A stretch of 64,000 bases of DNA from JADJXV01 sp046328995. Its GTDB lineage: Bacteria; Bacteroidota; Ignavibacteria; Kapaibacteriales; UBA961. Positions 7,813-17,302 of this stretch are shown one piece after another. Each line of letters opens with the position of its first letter. The first letter of the stretch is position 1. The stretch lies in contig JAXLVN010000002.1 in the NCBI GenBank assembly GCA_046328995.1, forward strand, positions 310,001-374,000, in the 5' to 3' direction. Made by a program: the position numbers and the translations under genes. The notes beneath the pieces are model-generated. The model was not told the origin of the DNA, did no database searches, and saw only the letters and a program-made list of their open reading frames with translations.

Positions 7813-10800
7813 ATGAAAAAACTAGTGTGGCTGATAGCGTTTGTTGTGATGCCTATTGCCTTGTACGGGCAGGGGTTTGCGCTCTATGGTATTGATACGA
7901 CCGCATTCCCGAAAATGAAGGCAAAATTCACGGCGTACGATACAAGCGGGGTAATTCATACATCAATTTCAGATGGGAATATCGCGCTTACTGAGAATGG
8001 CACGCCGCGCACGGTGACGAACGTGAGCTGTCCGCAGAGTACGGCGCAGGTGGCAGTATCGGCCGTATTAACGATCGATGTGTCGGGTTCGATGAGCTTC
8101 GGCTTCCCCAATAGCGAACTCGCCAAGTCAGCCGCTTCATCATTCATTAAAGCCATGCACTTAGGCACATCGGAGTGTGCTGTGTCGAGCTTTGACCACG
8201 AGAATTTCCTTAATCAGGACTTCACTACCGACCGCGTAAAACTCCTTGCGGCAGTTAATTCCTTGCAGCCACGGGGCGGCACAGACCATGATCAGGGATT
8301 GCGCCTGCCGCCTGCCGGTGGACTCCACATCGCCAAAAACGGAAAATTCAAACGGATACTGATCTATCTGACCGACGGCGAGGGTGCCGGCAATCAAGAC
8401 TCGATAATCGCGCTCGCAACACGCTTGAATACCACCATTTATGCGGTTTCACTCGGAATTCCTGCACCAAAATTATTGCACGAAATTTCAGAAAAGACCG
8501 GCGGTACGTATTATGAAAATATCCGGACAACGGCGCAGGCAGAAGCTGTGTATCTGTCGATTTTGCAGGAAATTGAGCAATTCGAACCCTGCCGCATCGA
8601 GTGGCAGAGCGCGCCGGATTGTCTGCCGCTTGTCGCGGTGCAGGCATCGATTCCGGGTCTCGGTCTTACGGCTGATGCCCGGTATGAGCGTCCGAAGTCG
8701 GGTAGTATCGCGATGAGTTTTGCGCCACTTATTCTAGAATTCGGTGCCGGTGTGACGGGCACGCCGATGACGCTCAAAACGCGTCTGACGGCTTCCGGCA
8801 GTGCTATTACGGTCGATTCGATTGTATCGAATGACCCGCGTTTTACGGTGCTTGCCAATACAACATTTACGCTGCAGCCGGGGGAGTCGCGCGATGTGGC
8901 TGTGCAATTTATACCTACCGACTCCGGCTATGCATTTGCGAATTTTCGGGTGGCTGCGAGTGTATGTTCGCCGTTTTTTTTCTACGCTACCGGCGGCTTT
9001 ACGGATCGAAGTCCTGTTGTGCGTACGCTCAGACTCACGGCGCCAAACGGCTTGGAAGTCTTTGGTGTGGGGGCAGATACGGTAATTACCTGGGAAGGGG
9101 TGACGCCCTCGGACTCTGTGCGGGTGGAAATAAGCACCGATGCTAGCGCCACATGGACGATCATCGACCGGGGAGCAGGCGGACTGCGTAAGCTCTGGGA
9201 AGTAGGAAATACCCCGAGTACGCAATGCCTGATACGCGTGAGTCAGTTACGGCGGAGTTTTCCGGCACCGATTGTTCTCGCAGGGCACAGCGACCGCCTG
9301 CTTGATGCGGAATTTAATCATGACGGTACGCGCGCTGTGACAGCGAGTGAAGACCATACGGCCATCGTGTGGGATGCGACGACCGGCAAACGGCTCTTTA
9401 GTCTGCCGACGCATAAAAATATCGTGTATTCTGCTGTGTTTAGTCCGGACGGAGAGAAAATTTTTACGGCAAGCTTCGATCAATCGGCGAAGCTATGGGA
9501 TGCGACAACGGGTGTACAACTGCTGCAATTTGATAGTCCGGTCGAGCTGAGCGCGGCTGCATTTCAAAAAAACGGAACAGTGGTCGTTACGGGAAATTTT
9601 AAAGGGGGAATTACCCTCTGGGATATTACCACCGGACAACCACTGAAAGTCCTTTCTGCAAAAGACGATTCGACGAGTATCGCCTCGCTTGATGTCAGCC
9701 CGAACGGCGCGTCTATTGTCTCTGTTGCCAAGTCCGGCAATGTCACCATGTGGAATATCGGCACCGGCAAGCGGCAGGTATTTCCCGTCAGCAGCAGCGA
9801 TTATCCCTATACCGTGCGCTTCAGTCAGGATGGGAATAAATTTGTGACCGGCGGGCCAAGCGCTGCCATTGTCTGGGATGCTGCGTCAATGAGCCAAATC
9901 CGCTCCTTCCGCTCCGGAAATACCAAGGTCACCGCCGCAGCAATGAGTCCGGACGGCGCATTACTCGCCACTGCGAGCAGCAATCAGGGGGACAGCACGT
10001 TTGTCTCGATTATCGTCTGGAGTTTGGCAAGCGGCGACTCGCTCTACGCCCTTCGCGGGCATGGCGGTCAGATAAATACCATAGCGTTTAGTCCGGACGG
10101 ACGACGGCTGATATCATCGAGTATTGATCAGTCGGCACGGGTGTGGGAACTCGGCAGTGCCGTCGTTGTTCAACAAGATACCTCCGATCGGTTGTTTACC
10201 ATCATGGCTCCTGCACCGCTGACACGGCCGCTCGATTTGGGAGAAATTCCCGTTGGAATCAGTCGCGATTCGATCCTGCCTGTAGTGCTGCAGAATAAAG
10301 AAATCCTCCCGGTCCGTATCGACAGTATCAGCATTTCAGGGGCAAATGCCGCTGAATTCTCGGTGGTATCACCCCGACAATTCACCATCGCACCGGCGAT
10401 GAGTATTGATATTGAATTTGAATGCAAGCCGCTTGCCGTCGGCGTACGCCTGGCGAATGTGACGTTCTTTACGCCCGGCGGGAAATACACGGTCACCATA
10501 CAGGCCACCGGCGTACAGGGCGCGGTATCTGTCCCGTCGCAAGTCATTGACTTCGGGAAAGTTCGCGTGCTGAACGTCAAAGATTCTACCATTGATATCT
10601 TCCTCAAAAACACGACCTCTGCACCAATTACCATTACATCGATTCGGACAAGTGGTCCGGATTCGGTGCAATTCTCCATAGTATCGGCCGGTGGTAGTAT
10701 TACGCTGACGGCGGGGGAGACCAAGCCGATGACGCTGCGTTTTGCGCCGACGGTACGTGGTCGGACATCAGGCAGTATCGTCGTTGAATATCAGGGAATT

Positions 10801-12150
10801 GGCTCGCCGATGAGAGTCCGTTTGTTCGGTGAAGGCGTGGTCACGGAATTAGGATTTTCGACGGCAATTGATATTCCGACCATCACCTGCAGCAATGATA
10901 CGATTATCAATTTCCCATTCCAAAATATCAGTGATATACCGGTCGCACTTCAAAAAGTAGAATTTATCGGTGCCAATGCTGCGGAGTTTTCGTGGATCGG
11001 GACCTTGCCCTCGGCGCCGATTCCTATCGGGAGCGCTTCCAAGGGTGCTATCCGCTTTGTGCCGAAGTCGGCGGGAGATAAAAACGCCCTGATGGTGCTC
11101 ACGGCAAGTGGCTTTAGTGTGAAATCCGATACGATTGTGCTCCACGCACGCAAGGATTCCGTCGGATTTTCGCTCATCGGAGAAGTAGCCGACAGCGTGG
11201 TCGTTCGTATGACGGTGTCGCAGCAATTTGTTTCACAGGATACAGTTATAACAATTATCAACCATGGAAACATCCCCTTAGAGTGGAATGTGCCTTTCTC
11301 TCTCGGGAATTTTTCACTCGTCGAAGTGCAGCCGCCGGTCACTCCTGTGGGAGGAACGTCGGCCGTGCGCGTCCGCTTTGACGGTGGTAGTGTGGGGAAT
11401 TATTTCGCACCTTCCTATCCGCTGCTCGAAAAGCGCTGCGGCAGGGTGAAACTCTTCAATTTACAGGCGAATGTCGTGCCCTCTGCGCCCACGGTGCTTA
11501 GTATCGGTTCCGGGGCTGCGGCGACAGGTGAAATAATCGAAATACCGTTGCTGATTACAAATACAGCAGGTCTGAAAGAAGCAAAAGTCGCCGGAATTGA
11601 AGGTGTTATCCGTTGCAATGGCACGCTGCTTCTCCCGCTTCCGCCGGCTGATCGCGGCATTTATTCCGGCGACACGGTGCGTGTACGGTTTACGGCGCAA
11701 ATCGGCACCGATTCCGTTCTGCTGAAGCTGCGTTTTCGCGCTGCCCTTGGGAATGACACGATGACCGCGCTCGTCATCGAGCGTGCCGCAGCGACATTTG
11801 GCAACGCCCGTATCAGCACGGTGAACGGAAAATTCACCCTTCTTGGAATTTGCAGAGATGGCACAGTGCCAAGGCTTTTCCGTCTGACGAATAAATCGTC
11901 GGTTACCATTGCCCCGCAACCTATGCGCTCCGAAGCGGTTGTCCATTACGAAGCCGGAGAGGCAGGGGAGGTGAAAATTACCCTTACAAATCTTCTTGGC
12001 ATTGACGTGGTGGCGATTGCAGGCGGGGAATTTGCAATTGGCGCACACGACATTCCTTTCTCTGCCGACTACCTTCCGGCCGGTGTGTATTTTCTCCGCA
12101 TTGAGACACCGACACAGACGCTCGTGCAGCGCGTGGACATAGGAAAATAA
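7813..12150 (+). CDS. Giant secreted vWA / WD40 / Hydin-like protein with T9SS tail
   Basis: 1445 residues from the ATG at 7813, chosen because it begins a signal peptide (MKKLVWLIAFVVMPIALYGQ); the frame stays open upstream. A vWA domain spans about 80-290 with the MIDAS motif DVSGSMS. An anchor-D/ASPM-like segment follows to 480, then about seven WD40 blades at 486-785 (VLAGHSDRLLDAEF, FSPDGEKIFTASFDQSAKLW, repeated VWDATTG). Further choice-of-anchor-D / ASPM-SPD2-Hydin type Ig-like repeats (about 810-1290; PVGISRDSILPVVLQN, FAPTVRGRTSGSI) come next. A T9SS sorting domain closes it (NLLGIDVV, LPAGVYFLRIE). Inference: a surface-exposed adhesion or matrix protein. Ligands are unknown. Confidence 0.9.
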   Translation: MKKLVWLIAFVVMPIALYGQGFALYGIDTTAFPKMKAKFTAYDTSGVIHTSISDGNIALTENGTPRTVTNVSCPQSTAQVAVSAVLTIDVSGSMSFGFPNSELAKSAASSFIKAMHLGTSECAVSSFDHENFLNQDFTTDRVKLLAAVNSLQPRGGTDHDQGLRLPPAGGLHIAKNGKFKRILIYLTDGEGAGNQDSIIALATRLNTTIYAVSLGIPAPKLLHEISEKTGGTYYENIRTTAQAEAVYLSILQEIEQFEPCRIEWQSAPDCLPLVAVQASIPGLGLTADARYERPKSGSIAMSFAPLILEFGAGVTGTPMTLKTRLTASGSAITVDSIVSNDPRFTVLANTTFTLQPGESRDVAVQFIPTDSGYAFANFRVAASVCSPFFFYATGGFTDRSPVVRTLRLTAPNGLEVFGVGADTVITWEGVTPSDSVRVEISTDASATWTIIDRGAGGLRKLWEVGNTPSTQCLIRVSQLRRSFPAPIVLAGHSDRLLDAEFNHDGTRAVTASEDHTAIVWDATTGKRLFSLPTHKNIVYSAVFSPDGEKIFTASFDQSAKLWDATTGVQLLQFDSPVELSAAAFQKNGTVVVTGNFKGGITLWDITTGQPLKVLSAKDDSTSIASLDVSPNGASIVSVAKSGNVTMWNIGTGKRQVFPVSSSDYPYTVRFSQDGNKFVTGGPSAAIVWDAASMSQIRSFRSGNTKVTAAAMSPDGALLATASSNQGDSTFVSIIVWSLASGDSLYALRGHGGQINTIAFSPDGRRLISSSIDQSARVWELGSAVVVQQDTSDRLFTIMAPAPLTRPLDLGEIPVGISRDSILPVVLQNKEILPVRIDSISISGANAAEFSVVSPRQFTIAPAMSIDIEFECKPLAVGVRLANVTFFTPGGKYTVTIQATGVQGAVSVPSQVIDFGKVRVLNVKDSTIDIFLKNTTSAPITITSIRTSGPDSVQFSIVSAGGSITLTAGETKPMTLRFAPTVRGRTSGSIVVEYQGIGSPMRVRLFGEGVVTELGFSTAIDIPTITCSNDTIINFPFQNISDIPVALQKVEFIGANAAEFSWIGTLPSAPIPIGSASKGAIRFVPKSAGDKNALMVLTASGFSVKSDTIVLHARKDSVGFSLIGEVADSVVVRMTVSQQFVSQDTVITIINHGNIPLEWNVPFSLGNFSLVEVQPPVTPVGGTSAVRVRFDGGSVGNYFAPSYPLLEKRCGRVKLFNLQANVVPSAPTVLSIGSGAAATGEIIEIPLLITNTAGLKEAKVAGIEGVIRCNGTLLLPLPPADRGIYSGDTVRVRFTAQIGTDSVLLKLRFRAALGNDTMTALVIERAAATFGNARISTVNGKFTLLGICRDGTVPRLFRLTNKSSVTIAPQPMRSEAVVHYEAGEAGEVKITLTNLLGIDVVAIAGGEFAIGAHDIPFSADYLPAGVYFLRIETPTQTLVQRVDIGK

Positions 12151-12261
12151 TGGTCAGGTACGGAATTGTTTGCCGGGAGTGAGGAAATATGTCCACGATT
12201 TTCGGCTGTCATCCGTCACCGCGCCGGCTTTGGCGGAACTCACATTACACAACAATATCTC

Positions 12262-12711
12262 ATGACAGAAATACAATCGCTTTATCAGCAAGTAATCCTT
12301 GACCACAACAAAAATCCCCGTAATTTCGGAGAAATTGACCACGCGACATGTTCGGCAGCCGGACATAATCCTCTCTGCGGCGATCAGATTAATATTTATC
12401 TAACTCTCGACGGTGACGTTATTTCCGACATTCGCTTCAGCGGTTCGGGCTGCGCAATTGCCAAATCGTCGGGTTCGATTATGACCTCCATTCTCAAGGG
12501 AAAAACAATCGCTGAAGCCGAAGCATTATTCGGGAAATTCCATCATTTAGTCACGGCAGATATGGATGAAGAATTCGACGCCGATGACTTTGGCAAGCTT
12601 GCTGTCTTTGCCGGTGTGAGAGAATTCCCGGCCCGCGTCAAATGCGCATCGCTTGCGTGGCATACGTTCAAATCGGCGCTCGAAGGTGGACAGATTGTAT
12701 CAACCGAATAA
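12262..12711 (+). CDS. sufU: SUF Fe-S cluster assembly scaffold SufU
   Basis: 149 residues from the ATG at 12262 (MTEIQSLYQQVILDHNKNPR). Contains the SufU/IscU landmarks: HNKNPRNFG, the first cysteine in AAGHNPLCGDQI with the conserved Asp, the second in GSGCAIAKSSGS, an insertion between them and the third in RVKCASLAWH. Role: zinc-binding scaffold or sulfur-transfer partner of SufS. Followed after 42 bp by a SufT-like gene, so the pair is probably one unit. The other suf genes are not in the window. Confidence 0.93.
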   Translation: MTEIQSLYQQVILDHNKNPRNFGEIDHATCSAAGHNPLCGDQINIYLTLDGDVISDIRFSGSGCAIAKSSGSIMTSILKGKTIAEAEALFGKFHHLVTADMDEEFDADDFGKLAVFAGVREFPARVKCASLAWHTFKSALEGGQIVSTE

Positions 12712-12753
12712 GTAACTTCAAGATTTCAAAAGACCTACAGAATAGTATAGCGT

Positions 12754-13140
12754 ATGGAACCTTTCTTCTCTCTGCCGGTGAACCAACCTGAACGTAAAGA
12801 GCCGCCCGCACCATCTGCGCCGCCGCCGGATGATTCAGCATCGCTGTATGATAAGGTAATTGCGGCGATCAAGACGGTCTATGACCCCGAGATACCTGTT
12901 GATATCTATGAACTTGGCTTGATTTACGAAGTCAAAATCAATGAACAGAATCATGTCGATGTGCTCATGACACTCACCTCGCCCGGCTGCTTTGCAGCAG
13001 GACAAATTCCCGGTGAAGTCGAGCAAAAAGTAGTCGGAGTGCCGGAAGTCGAGAGCGTGAAGGTCGAGCTGACATTCGAACCGCCATGGGACAAACACAT
13101 GATGAGCGAAGCGGCGCTGCTGGACTTGGGATTCTGGTAA
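12754..13140 (+). CDS. SufT-like DUF59 (MIP18 family) Fe-S assembly factor
   Basis: 128 residues. A Pro-rich N-terminal linker of about 30 residues is followed by a DUF59 domain: YDPEIPVDIYELGLIYEV, the strand pair VDVLMTLTSPGC carrying the conserved Cys, and the helix PGEVEQKVVGVPEVESVKVE, ending FEPPWDKHMMSEAALLDLGF. Members of this family (SufT, PaaD, MIP18) help mature Fe-S proteins. The order sufU, this gene, 2Fe-2S reductase fits that. PaaD is the alternative because a PaaE-like reductase follows, but PaaA-C genes are absent. Confidence 0.85.
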   Translation: MEPFFSLPVNQPERKEPPAPSAPPPDDSASLYDKVIAAIKTVYDPEIPVDIYELGLIYEVKINEQNHVDVLMTLTSPGCFAAGQIPGEVEQKVVGVPEVESVKVELTFEPPWDKHMMSEAALLDLGFW

Positions 13141-13195
13141 TTGATTACTCTCAAAAAACTTAACTTATAACTGTCTTATTACTTTCAAAGGATGT

Positions 13196-14278
13196 ATGGC
13201 GTTACAATTCTACAAAATCCCGGTGGCAAAAATTACCCGCGAGACGGCCAATGCCGTTTCGATAGCGTTTGCTGTTCCCCCGAATCTTACCGAAACCTTC
13301 CGCTACAAGCACGGACAATATCTCACCCTCCGCGTCACGATTGACGGCAAGTCTTTCAATCGTGCCTATTCGCTTTGCAGCAGTGCGATGATGGGTGAAT
13401 ACCACACGATTGCCGTTAAATCCACCGAAGACGGGTATGTATCCCGGTTTTTAAATCAACGTTTGCGTGAAGGCGATACTCTCGAACTCATGCCGCCGAT
13501 GGGGAATTTTACGATTGACCTTTCCCCGGCGAATGAACGGATGCTCGTGCTTATTGGTGGTGGAAGTGGAATTACGCCACTGCTTTCGATACTGAAGGCG
13601 ACTCTCGCCTCCGAACCCAAAAGCCGCATCTTGCTTCTCTACGGCAATCGTGACGAAGCCAATATTATCTTCAAATCTCAGATTACTTCTCTCATTCAAA
13701 AAAGTGGCGGACGCCTGACGGTGGTGCATGTGCTTGAGCAGCCGACGCAGGCAATGCCTTGTCTTTCCGGACGCTTAGATGCTCCTGCCGTGACACGTTT
13801 ACTTCAGCAGCATCTCGGCAGCACGACCCAAACGGCGCAGTATTATCTCTGCGGTCCGAGCGGGATGATGGCGCAGGCAGAGCTCGCCCTGGAGTCGATG
13901 GCAATTCCTAAGTCCAATGTACATCGTGAGTATTTTACCCTTCCTCAGACGCAGACGACCGAGGAAGCCGCGCCGGCAGCAGCGCCGGCCGATGAGCCGT
14001 TGGAACGTGAAGTAAAAATACGTCTGTACGGCGGAAAGCATACTATTACCGTGCAGCCGAAGGAAACAATTCTTGCGGCCGCTATCCGGCAGCATCTCGA
14101 CCCGCCGTATGCATGTCAGATTGCCGCTTGCTGCACATGCCGCGCGAAGCTTATTTCGGGTAACGTAGTGATGGACAGCCGCGAAGCGCTCACCGATGAT
14201 GAAATGAAAGACGGCTATATCCTCACCTGTCAGTCGCACCCGCAGACCGATGACGTGATTGTCGATTATGATGAATAG
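13196..14278 (+). CDS. PaaE-like FAD / 2Fe-2S NAD(P)H oxidoreductase
   Basis: 360 residues in three modules. FAD domain (about 1-105) with the RxYS motif in FNRAYSLCSS. NAD(P) domain (about 110-235) with GGGSGITPLLSIL and YLCGPSGMM. An Ala/Pro linker, then a plant-type 2Fe-2S ferredoxin domain with the ligand pattern C-x4-C-x2-C in CQIAACCTC and the last Cys in YILTCQSHP. It passes electrons from NAD(P)H through FAD to the cluster. The best-known relatives are PaaE/PaaK of the phenylacetyl-CoA epoxidase and similar reductases. No oxygenase lies nearby, so the electron acceptor is unknown. Confidence 0.88.
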   Translation: MALQFYKIPVAKITRETANAVSIAFAVPPNLTETFRYKHGQYLTLRVTIDGKSFNRAYSLCSSAMMGEYHTIAVKSTEDGYVSRFLNQRLREGDTLELMPPMGNFTIDLSPANERMLVLIGGGSGITPLLSILKATLASEPKSRILLLYGNRDEANIIFKSQITSLIQKSGGRLTVVHVLEQPTQAMPCLSGRLDAPAVTRLLQQHLGSTTQTAQYYLCGPSGMMAQAELALESMAIPKSNVHREYFTLPQTQTTEEAAPAAAPADEPLEREVKIRLYGGKHTITVQPKETILAAAIRQHLDPPYACQIAACCTCRAKLISGNVVMDSREALTDDEMKDGYILTCQSHPQTDDVIVDYDE

Positions 14279-14368
14279 TTTGGATTCCGTTCGCTGAATT
14301 CCAAGCCGATAAGTTCGGTATTATGTTTGAGACTTCGACAACCTCAGTCTGACTAACGGGTTAACGTC

Positions 14369-14388
14369 ACCCTGAGCTTGTCGAAGGG
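14369..14388. repeat. Dispersed repeat CCCTGAGCTTGTCGAAGGG
   Basis: An imperfect palindrome of a type often seen between bacterial genes. A fragment related to the R2 repeat (TGTGGACACCCGTTGCC) lies just after it at about 14434-14458. No gene is seen in 14279-14539. Confidence 0.55.
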
Positions 14389-14471
14389 TTCAATTACTTG
14401 CCTATTTCTTCTCAAGTTGACAGTATTGCATCTGTGGACACCCGTTGCCGTCCACACATTAAAGAACAAAC

Positions 14472-14510
14472 AAAAGCCGGATAGATTGCTCAATCTATCC
14501 GGCTTTTTTA
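14472..14510. terminator. Bidirectional terminator between convergent genes
   Basis: Arms GCCGGATAGATT / AATCTATCCGGC flanked by AAAA on the left and TTTTTT on the right. It lies between the plus-strand reductase and the minus-strand sigma-54 activator and can serve both. Confidence 0.88.
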
Positions 14511-14539
14511 GTGCGTTCGATATGATTTTCGCAGGTCGG

Positions 14540-15769
14540 CTAATACAATTCCGTTAGCTTATAATCGATAAGCTTCCGATAGAGCGTGCGTTCGCTGATG
14601 CCAAGCGTTTTAGCGGCCATGCGGCGGTTGCCTTCAAAGCGCTTGAGGGCTGAGATGATGAGTTTGCGTTCCATCTCATCGAGGCGGTAATCGTCGTCCG
14701 AGAGGACGGTCGCGTGCTGCTCCTGCGCTACAGTAGCAGTCTCGGTAACCCGTGATGTCGTAATGCCTTCCTCGCGCAGGTGTACAATTTCATCCATGAT
14801 AAGAGCCATGCCGCGCTTGACATCCGAGACTTCATTCCGCAGCTCGAGGAGGGTGCGGTAGATGAGATCCATTTCTTGGGAGGGGTCGCGGCGCGGTGAT
14901 TCACCGACATGCACAATAGCCGTTGGGGGGCGTGTGGAGGTATGCGTTTGTTCTTCGTAGGCCGGAAGCACGGGAGGAATATATTTACGGAGCAATTCAG
15001 GAGTAATAAAGGCGCCTTGCTCAAGCGTGGCAAGCGTTTCGATAAAATTCCGCAATTCACGGATATTCCCCTGCCACGGTAAATTCTCTAAAATTGAGAG
15101 TGCTTCATCCGAGATTCCTTCGAATTCGACGTCGATTTTGGCACAAACGCGCTGCGCAAAATATTCAACAAGTAAAGGAATATCAGCAGGATGGCGACGC
15201 AGAGGCGGGATGATAATATGAACAGAGTTCAGCCGGAAATAGAGATCCTGACGGAAATTCCCCTGCCGCACTTCATACTCGAGATCACGGTTCGTGGCTG
15301 CAATGACCCGCACATCGACGCGGCGCATTTCGGATGATCCGAGGCGGATAAACTCGCCACTTTCGAGCACCCGTAGGAGCTTGACCTGGGTCGCAAGGGG
15401 CATTTCGCCGATTTCATCGAGGAATATCGTACCCTGATGAGCCGATTCGAAGAATCCTTTTCGTTGCTCGACTGCGCCGGTGAAGGCACCTTTTTCGTGT
15501 CCGAAGAGTTCAGACTCGAGCAGCGTCTCGGGAATTGCTGCGCAATTAACACTCACGAACGGATATTTACGACGTTTGCTCAGTCCATGAATAGCATGCG
15601 CAAATACTTCTTTTCCCGTGCCGGTCTCGCCGGTAATGAGCGTCGATAAATCCGTCGGTGCTACCTGTACCAAGCGCTGAATCGTCGTCATCATCACCGG
15701 CGATGATGCCACGATACCATAGCGTAATTGGAGCAGATGGAGGATGTTTTGGTCTTCGTTGGAGGTCAT
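14540..15769 (-). CDS. Sigma-54-dependent transcriptional activator without receiver domain
   Basis: 409 residues. The AAA+ domain begins almost at the N-terminus: Walker A TGETGTGKE (about residue 41), the sigma-54 contact loop GAFTGA (about 96), Walker B GTIFLDEIGEM and the arginine-finger region DLYFRLNSVHI. A variable linker (about 265-360) precedes a Fis-type helix-turn-helix (RRMAAKTLGISERTLYRKL) at the C-terminus. It remodels sigma-54 polymerase at distant enhancers. With no receiver or GAF domain, control must come through a partner, the linker or abundance. Targets are unknown; the next gene on the strand starts upstream, 17 bp away. Confidence 0.92.
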   Translation of the reverse strand: MTSNEDQNILHLLQLRYGIVASSPVMMTTIQRLVQVAPTDLSTLITGETGTGKEVFAHAIHGLSKRRKYPFVSVNCAAIPETLLESELFGHEKGAFTGAVEQRKGFFESAHQGTIFLDEIGEMPLATQVKLLRVLESGEFIRLGSSEMRRVDVRVIAATNRDLEYEVRQGNFRQDLYFRLNSVHIIIPPLRRHPADIPLLVEYFAQRVCAKIDVEFEGISDEALSILENLPWQGNIRELRNFIETLATLEQGAFITPELLRKYIPPVLPAYEEQTHTSTRPPTAIVHVGESPRRDPSQEMDLIYRTLLELRNEVSDVKRGMALIMDEIVHLREEGITTSRVTETATVAQEQHATVLSDDDYRLDEMERKLIISALKRFEGNRRMAAKTLGISERTLYRKLIDYKLTELY

Positions 15770-15785
15770 AATTCCTTACTCGTGC

Positions 15786-16499
15786 TTATTTTCCTTCTGC
15801 TTTCATTTTTTTCCATTCTGTCCAGCCGCCGAAATAGATAAAGAGGCGGTTGAACCCAAAAGAAGCGAGATTATTGCATACTTCGTGGCTCAGCGAACAT
15901 TCCGGACCGCCGCTGCAATAGACCACAATCCGTTTATCTCTTGGCAAACCAATTACTTCCGGTATGTGATTCTGGAAGTCATCGGCAAAAATATGTATCG
16001 CGCCCGGGATATGCCCTTCTGCCCATTCCTCATCATTCCGCGAGTCGATAAAGAGCACGTCTTTGTCCTGCAAGAGACGTAATACCTGCTGATATGTCAC
16101 GGCAGCCGGCTTGGCATGTCCGGAGGCAGCGGGATCTTTGGCGGCTGGCGTACTTTGCGTGCCTGCGGTCGTCTTGGGTGCTTGAGTGGCGGCAGGTGTG
16201 GCTGTCGAGGGTGCGGCTGTGGGCTTTGTGGACTTCACGGTATCTTTCGGCTTTTGCTGCTGCGGTACCTGAGGTTCGCCGGTCGCCTGTGGCTGTGTGC
16301 CACCTGCCGCTGCGGTCGGTGACGAAGTCGAGGACGACGGAGCAAAGAGGGCAGAGTCGTCTGCCTGTACTAATTGCGGCTCTTCTTCACGGATGAGGGC
16401 AATTTTCTTTGGGGAAGCGTATTGATTATAAGCAAGACCGAGCAGCGAGGCGACACCGACAATAACGATGATTTCACGAAGTAGAGTGTTGTTTTTCAT
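15786..16499 (-). CDS. Membrane-anchored rhodanese-like protein
   Basis: 237 residues. An uncleaved N-terminal membrane segment (IIVIVGVASLLGLAYNQ) and a long low-complexity Pro/Thr/Ala/Gln linker (about 45-130) lead to a single rhodanese domain: VLFIDSRNDEEWAEGHIPGA and the active-site loop VVYCSGGPECS with the catalytic Cys. Likely a periplasmic sulfurtransferase or a persulfide/redox sensor. It lies between the sigma-54 activator and a J-domain protein with small gaps, but no functional link is evident. Confidence 0.87.
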   Translation of the reverse strand: MKNNTLLREIIVIVGVASLLGLAYNQYASPKKIALIREEEPQLVQADDSALFAPSSSTSSPTAAAGGTQPQATGEPQVPQQQKPKDTVKSTKPTAAPSTATPAATQAPKTTAGTQSTPAAKDPAASGHAKPAAVTYQQVLRLLQDKDVLFIDSRNDEEWAEGHIPGAIHIFADDFQNHIPEVIGLPRDKRIVVYCSGGPECSLSHEVCNNLASFGFNRLFIYFGGWTEWKKMKAEGK

Positions 16500-16521
16500 A
16501 GACGTGCACGCTTACAATAGT

Positions 16522-17016
16522 TCAAAAACCTTTTAATTGCTGGAAGAACTGATATGCTTGATTAACTTCGACGATAATTTGCTTGGATTGTGCCTGTTCG
16601 TCAAGCGGTGCATTGGCCATTCGGTCAGGATGATGCTTGAGTACTTTTTTCTTATAAGCAGCTTTAATTTCGCTCACACTTGCATCGGTGCGGATACCGA
16701 GGACCGTAGCTGCCTTGATGAGAGTCATTCCACCGGGCGATGTGCGCGGCCGTTGCTGCGATTGCCGTTGCTGCGAAGTATGCTGCGATTGCCGTTGCTG
16801 CGAAGTATGCTGTGATTGTTGCTGTTTTTCATACGGTTGCTGCTGTTCGGCTGTGGTCGTGTGCTGACCATTGGGCTTGGGATTGTCCAATTCATCAATA
16901 ATCCGCTTGAGCTCATCATCATCCGAGCGGAGGATATGTTCCGCTGCGGATGTATCTGATGTATCATTCAGATATGTCTTTGCTATGCGGGAAATTCGAT
17001 TCCAGATCTGTCCCAT
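16522..17016 (-). CDS. Protein with C-terminal DnaJ (J) domain
   Basis: 164 residues. The last 65 residues are a J domain: ATVLGIRTDASVSEIKAAYK, the essential HPD in KHHPDRMANA and a closing helix VNQAYQFFQQL. The N-terminal half is acidic and then Gln-rich, with an internal SQHTSQQRQ repeat made by 30-bp DNA repeats at about 16750-16810. The HPD motif stimulates a DnaK ATPase. The terminal placement, without Gly/Phe, zinc or substrate-binding domains, resembles type III J proteins such as DjlA. There is no membrane segment. Confidence 0.87.
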   Translation of the reverse strand: MGQIWNRISRIAKTYLNDTSDTSAAEHILRSDDDELKRIIDELDNPKPNGQHTTTAEQQQPYEKQQQSQHTSQQRQSQHTSQQRQSQQRPRTSPGGMTLIKAATVLGIRTDASVSEIKAAYKKKVLKHHPDRMANAPLDEQAQSKQIIVEVNQAYQFFQQLKGF

Positions 17017-17110
17017 AATTCATAGAAAATTGAGATTCGAGAGTGCCTGCACGTGTCGTTAGATTCCGCCGGAGGTCCCACCAGCAGGAGCCGTGAGGAA
17101 GATAAGAACG

Positions 17111-17148
17111 TACAAAAAAACCCGACCTAAACAAGGGCGGGCTTTTTG
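17111..17148 (-). terminator. Terminator downstream of tRNA-Leu
   Basis: On the minus strand: AAAAAGCCCG-CCC, a loop, then AGGTCGGGTTTTTTT. It lies 4 bp after the tRNA CCA end. Confidence 0.75.
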
Positions 17149-17151
17149 TCT

Positions 17152-17239
17152 TGGTACAGAAGGTGGGAGTCGAACCCACACGGGTGTTGAGCCCACTGGA
17201 TTTTGAGTCCAGCGCGTCTGCCGGTTCCGCCACTTCTGC
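17152..17239 (-). tRNA. tRNA-Leu (anticodon CAA)
   Basis: 88 nt with an encoded CCA. The acceptor GCAGAAG pairs with CTTCTGT. The anticodon stem CTGGA / TCCAG encloses the loop CTCAAAA, giving anticodon CAA (reads UUG). A long variable arm marks a class II tRNA, and the T arm carries GGTTCGACTCC. A likely promoter -7 box TATATTCG lies upstream at 17253-17260 on the same strand. Confidence 0.95.
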
Positions 17240-17302
17240 TTTTTCTGCGGCGCGAATATACAACCATTTTTCGACCGAGCCAAAGAGATTATTATTTTAC
17301 TC

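Noticed and set aside
8734..9225. Minus-strand frames opposite the giant vWA protein
   Set aside because: All are antisense shadows; codon use and domains support only the plus-strand gene.
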